Assembly: GCF_045679555.1 (NCBI RefSeq)
Contig: NC_092087.1
Span: 82,464,902-82,528,901, forward strand
Direction of reading: 5' to 3'
Length of the DNA stretch: 64,000 nucleotides
Source of the DNA: Salvelinus alpinus
Lineage: Eukaryota; Chordata; Actinopteri; Salmoniformes; Salmonidae
Of this stretch, positions 60,045 through 64,000 are shown in pieces. Below the pieces are notes generated by a model. The model was not told the DNA's origin. It was given only the letters and a program-made list of their open reading frames with translations, and ran no database searches. How positions within the stretch are numbered: the first letter of the stretch is position 1; each line of letters opens with the position of its first letter. Position numbers and translations under genes: made by a program.

Positions 60045-61335
60045 CTAACTAAAATAATTCAACACATATTGGTCCCTCAGCAGCCGACCACTGTCGTCAT
60101 CAGGGAAGATTGCCGGATTGTCCCAGTCCATGGCTGGTGGCACTCTGGGGGCCCTCTCCTTCCTCAGGCAGGCCACATTGTGGAGGACAGCACAAGCCAC
60201 AGTAATATCACATGCCCTAACAGGGCTGACCCTTAATTTGTGAAGGCAGTGAAAGCGTGCCTTCAGGAGGCCAAAGGTCATTTCAACTCTGGCCCTGGTC
60301 CTGGCATGGGCATGGTTGTAGGCCTGCTGTGCTTCCTGGGGGTCTGTGAAAGGTGTCAGGAGAAAAGGCTGGCAGCCATACCCCCTGTCTCCCAGCAACA
60401 CACCAGAGAATTCACCTGTCAACACAAAATCTCATCATTACTACCTCATAAACACAGTGATATTCTTGACACAGCCATGATGGTTATAAATAGGGGTTGT
60501 GTGGCTTACCTTGTGATAGGCACTGATAGATTTCAGAGGCCCGAAAGATTCTGGAGTCATGGACTGAGCCAGGCCATTTTGCCACAACATTGCTGATCAC
60601 ACAGTCAGCATTGCAGACCATCTGAAATCATAAGATGAGGAATATTACACCAATCAATGCACATCACTGGCAATGCAGAGTGTTCGTCAATGGACAATAT
60701 CAAAAAGTTATGTTCACCTGAACATTAATGCTGTGAAAGGATTTCCTATTCACAAAATCGGCCTCATGGGCACCTGAGGGGGCTTTTATCCTTATGTGTG
60801 TGCAGTCCACTGCACCAATGACATTGGGGAAACCTGTCACACAAAGTAATGAGTATCCTACTATGTGTTAACAGTTGTCCTGTAATTTGTAGATCCTCTT
60901 ACCTGCAATCCTATAGAACTCCTCTTTGATGTCACAGAGTCTTCTGTGGCCAGGGAAGGAGATGAAGACATCTGCTAATGCTTTGATAGCCAGACACACA
61001 CTCCTTATTGTGCGGCAAATTGTGGCCTTGTTCAGCTGTTCTGCATCCCCCACTGAGTACAGGAAGGCTCCACTAGCAAAAAAGCGCAAGGCCACACAAA
61101 CCATTTGCTCCACACTCAGTGCATGGCTCCGTGCAGTGCGGTGCTTAATCCTGGGACCCAGTAGTCTGCATAGATACCTGATGCCATCTGCAGAAAACCT
61201 GTATCTTTCATATAGATGGTCATCAGGGAAGGCCAGTGGGTCCAACCGGTCCCTGAAGACCCTTTCTCGCCTGAAGGCTCTCCTCAGCACAAGTGCTTCT
61301 TCATCCACCACATCTCGCACGAATGGGCATGCCAT
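60045..61335 (-). CDS. HARBI1-like transposase (DDE_4 superfamily)
   Basis: Four exons 60903-61335, 60718-60833, 60510-60621, 60045-60415 join in phase (433+116+112+371 bp) to 343 residues, the usual HARBI1 size. The start [20 protein letters not shown] is the typical N terminus; an earlier in-frame Met (MWPLAYMKAQN, 61,392) is possible. The catalytic triad is visible: D in [10 protein letters not shown] in [10 protein letters not shown] in [13 protein letters not shown]. An N-terminal helix-turn-helix-like region ([20 protein letters not shown]) is kept. It acts in the nucleus with the Myb-like partner on the element's ends. It belongs to the transposon, not to the host gene HARBI1. Confidence 0.9.
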
Positions 61336-61555
61336 TGTCAGAGCAGAAAGGAACACACAATTTTGGGCCTTCATATAGGCTAGTGGCCACACCTGGTGCT
61401 GGGGGGGTGGGCAAAAGAGGGCGATGCCTTATAACGATGACTTGGTTGTACTGATTGCTGGGAAAATAAAAAAAACCTTAGAAAGATGCCACCGTCCTGT
61501 GTGCTCACAATAAGAGCTCATATGTCATGGCTCACTTGACTTTACGAGAATATAC

Positions 61556-63136
61556 CTAATTTTTATTTTGAGCTGTGTCATCTTCTTGGAGCTGGGGGAG
61601 GAAAGAAAAATAATGAATAATACATTTGTGTTACAGTTAGCATACAGTGTACATTGAAGGCATATCTCACCTCCCTCTCAAGTTTTTTTATTTCAAGGTC
61701 CAGTTTCCTAATTGTCCTCTTTTTTATTTCGGACTCCAGTGCAAGATTTTCCATCTTTTTCTTCTTGTACTGAATGTCTATGTCTGCCAGTTCTATTTGG
61801 CGCCGGAGGTGGTTGCCATACAACTTTCTGATAGCTTGTGAGCTCTGTGAACACAATACAATTAGCGCAGCTGGAATTTGGCAGGATGTGGTGTCCTTTT
61901 ATTAATACGCACTATGTTGCCAGGCTGGTTTTCCCACTGTATAGCATCTGGGTCCTGTAAAAGAAATTAGATTTTTTGATTTTGATGAGGACTCCTCACC
62001 ATTGTAGAGTAAATAGTACTTTCACAGTCTTAACATGATACCTCATGCCTTCTGGAATCCAGAGAGATGGTCTCCTCCTCATCATCGTCTCCATCATGTG
62101 CTGTTGCTGCTGCACTGGGGCCTTCACCCTATCACATTTAATCGGATTCATATTGAAGCTAGTAGACAAGACATGCCAGGCCTACAGTATGCCTTTGATG
62201 GAGTACTCACTGGATCAGCATCGTCTGGTGCTTGTGCTGGTGGCTCTAACAGGAACACAGTGCTGCCAGACACTGCAAGGCAATAGGTAAACCAAAGTCA
62301 GACAGTCCAAATTGATTCAATATGAATATGGTTGTATCCCATGTAGAGATGGAAGGACATACCTTGAATGAAGCGGGTGGCATCTTGGGAGGAACCTATG
62401 CTCGTCTCTTTCCCCCCAGGGATCCCCTCTAAGACGGGCCTGCCTTTATTTAGCTCCAAGGCCATGTCCTCTGCTGGGGTAAGGTCAGCCTTTGGTGACC
62501 CACCACCCGTGCCTTGTCTGTGGGTATTCTTTTTCACTGCTAAAACAGTACAGACAATGTGTGAGCAGGCACCTTCTGGGTACAATATATGCTTGTGCTT
62601 TGTTAAATATTAGTCAGGGACCATACCATTCTGCAGAATGTTCTTGTATTTGATTTTGACCTGCTGCCATGTCCGTTTTGGCCCGTTCATGTTTAATCTA
62701 CACACACACACACACATTTAATGGAGTCACACTGCAAAAAATTACTTGGTATTTTTGTCTTGTTTTCAGTAAAAATATCAAAAAATTTATCATAGCTTTA
62801 TACAGTGTGATGGAGTTACTTTACACAATTTCACTCATATCTGCAGTGCATTTCAATTAAAAATTTAACCGTTTCATAATTACAGTACAACTGCATTTTT
62901 GGAGATGTGAATTAAATATTTGAATTGTAATTGTGATGTTTCAGCGGAGCGGTGAGTGTGTAATTGTGCACTACTTACGCATTCAGGCGGTCTGCAATAC
63001 TTTGCCACGCTTTTTCTCTTTGCTTTATCACTGTGGCGGTGTTGCCTTTCTTCTTAATTATATCTTTTACCTCCTCGTATGCCTCCATGAGGATTTGTGC
63101 TTCCGACGGGGAAAAGTACGCGGCTCTAGTTGCCAT
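61556..63136 (-). CDS. Harbinger Myb/SANT-like DNA-binding partner protein
   Basis: Eight exons inferred on the minus strand: 62979-63136, 62627-62697, 62363-62539, 62211-62272, 62042-62128, about 61911-61954, about 61670-61854, and a last short exon ending at 61,556. The first two exons give a trihelix/Myb-SANT-like domain (FSPSEAQILMEAYEEVKDII, QREKAWQSIADRLNAL, KRTWQQVKIKYKNILQN). A low-complexity linker and an acidic stretch (DGDDDEEETISL) follow, then a Lys/Glu-rich coiled coil (ESEIKKRTIRKLDLEIKKLE). Harbinger elements use such a protein for nuclear import and recruitment of the transposase. The phase is consistent through the first five exons; the last three borders are less certain. 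Confidence 0.82.
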
Positions 63137-63395
63137 GGTAAATCAGTTAATCTGTGATCTGTGGCGGGGTCTATTTGAGTGAGCCGTGAGCGCGCACCTA
63201 TCCAGGATTGGTTTCACCTGGCTTAATGAATCCGTGTCTGCTCATCCTGGCTTGGTCTTTGTGCAACCAATTAAGCCTGGACGCACATGTTTTGGCTTCA
63301 TTGAGCTCAGCTGAGTCATTTATCCCGGATGTCTTAATTCTACTTTTGTGCAACAGGCCCCAGGTGCCGAAGACATGGATATCGATTTCTAGTTA

Positions 63396-63652
63396 CCAGG
63401 TTACCCTGATTATTACTTATTGGATTCACCTGTGTTTAATTACCTTCTCTCTTCACCTGGTTGCCTTGTTATTTAGGTTCCTCAGGTGGCCTGTATCTTT
63501 GCTTCGGTCTCATGTTTTATTAGTGTGCTCTTGTGCGGTCGCCTTGTTTCTGTTAAGACTCAATGTAAACGTTCTGGATTTACCCTGACCTCTGCTTACT
63601 GTGTTTCTCTGCGCCTGGGTTCGAGCTCGTACGAGCATTATTGTTACACTAA
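63396..63652. mobile_element. LTR-like fragment
   Basis: Fossil, uncertain. A stretch with pyrimidine-rich 3' part (TGACCTCTGCTTACTGTGTT, CTGCGCCTGGGTTCGAGCTC) ending TTGTTACA resembles the 3' part of the solo LTR at 37,342-37,652. Neither end nor a target duplication could be fixed. Confidence 0.25.
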
Positions 63653-63716
63653 TTAGGTATCCCCCTTTCCCATATACACTGCAGATGTTATAGCAGTCAA
63701 GTTTCAAGTTTGAAAC

Positions 63717-63800
63717 TTGAAGCCAATACAAGGGTTCCCTGTATGAAGCCAATACAAGGGTTCCCTGTATGAAGCCAATACAAGGGTTCCCTGTATGAAC
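63717..63800. repeat. 26-bp direct repeat, three copies
   Basis: GAAGCCAATACAAGGGTTCC CTGTAT three times in tandem; no source identified. The remaining 200 bp to the window end show only a GA-rich tract. Confidence 0.9.
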
Positions 63801-64000
63801 TAGCGCTGCGCTTGAATTTACAGTGTTCCTGCTATTCCCTGTGCCTCAGAGGTAACCTCTTGTTCCTAACTCAAACCTCAGATGCCATGCTGGAGGAACA
63901 TATGGGCTCCTCAATCCTTCAGAGTGAGAGAGCAGACCTGCTGGTCTAAAGACAATGGGCAATATAGAGCTGAGAGAGAGGAAGAAAGAGAGCGAGAGAA

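Larger units (their letters stand above)
58917..63360 (-). mobile_element. Harbinger (PIF/Harbinger) DNA transposon, apparently complete
   Basis: 4,444 bp with matching termini: GGGCCTGTTGCACAAAA at the left and TTTTGTGCAACAGGCCC at the right (17 bp). A CAG target duplication flanks it at 58,914-58,916 and 63,361-63,363, the 3-bp size typical of the superfamily. It encodes both expected proteins on the minus strand, a HARBI1-type transposase (60,045-61,335) and a Myb/SANT-like protein (61,556-63,136). In my exon models both frames are open and in phase throughout. Subterminal repeats of GCCAGGAT/TAAGCC occur at both ends. It is inserted in a SINE, inside or upstream of the sulfotransferase gene. 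The termini, duplication and open frames suggest recent insertion. Confidence 0.9.

Noticed and set aside
60926-61378. 150-codon plus-strand frame
   Set aside because: Antisense shadow of the Harbinger transposase first exon.

Overview
Eukaryotic, teleost DNA, almost certainly a salmonid. The coding exons are short with GT-AG introns. The introns and spacers carry tRNA-derived SINEs of HpaI/SmaI type, Tc1 elements, palindromic MITEs and (GT)n tracts typical of salmonid genomes. No prokaryotic operon, CRISPR or plasmid feature is present. All calls come from reading the sequence; no search was run.

Layout. (1) 0.9-17.6 kb, + strand: a complete 15-coding-exon trmt1 gene (tRNA guanine-26 dimethyltransferase). 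About half of its length is intronic minisatellite. (2) 18.8-31.8 kb, - strand: man2b1 (lysosomal alpha-mannosidase), 23 exons, tail-to-tail with trmt1. (3) 33.3-39.67 kb, - strand: a TRIM25-like RING/B-box/coiled-coil/PRY-SPRY gene, cut off inside its first exon by a 100-N gap at 39,673-39,772. (4) After the gap the assembly restarts inside a man2b1 intron and repeats 13 kb almost identically (39,773 to about 52,979): the 5' seven exons of man2b1, then the whole TRIM gene out to its start at 53,254. The simplest reading is two overlapping contigs or haplotypes placed side by side. The real locus would then be trmt1 > < man2b1 < TRIM < sulfotransferase, each once. (5) 54.1-55.3 kb: a hAT-like element. 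(6) 55.3-58.0 kb, - strand: the last two coding exons of a cytosolic sulfotransferase, separated by a 2-kb array of a 17-bp unit; its upstream exons are outside the window. (7) 58.9-63.4 kb: a Harbinger DNA transposon with matching termini, a 3-bp target duplication and two apparently intact genes (HARBI1-type transposase and a Myb/SANT-like protein). It sits inside an HpaI-type SINE.

The most unusual pattern is that many tandem arrays and short duplications here are built from the edges of exons (a splice site plus adjoining coding bases). I count about nine such loci across trmt1, man2b1 and the TRIM gene. Some are single decayed copies and others have grown into arrays of tens of units. 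I know of no named mechanism for this; it may be a local mutational habit of these genes or of salmonid minisatellites in general.

The host genes are not a functional pathway: tRNA modification, lysosomal glycoprotein breakdown, a probable innate-immune ubiquitin ligase, and sulfate conjugation.
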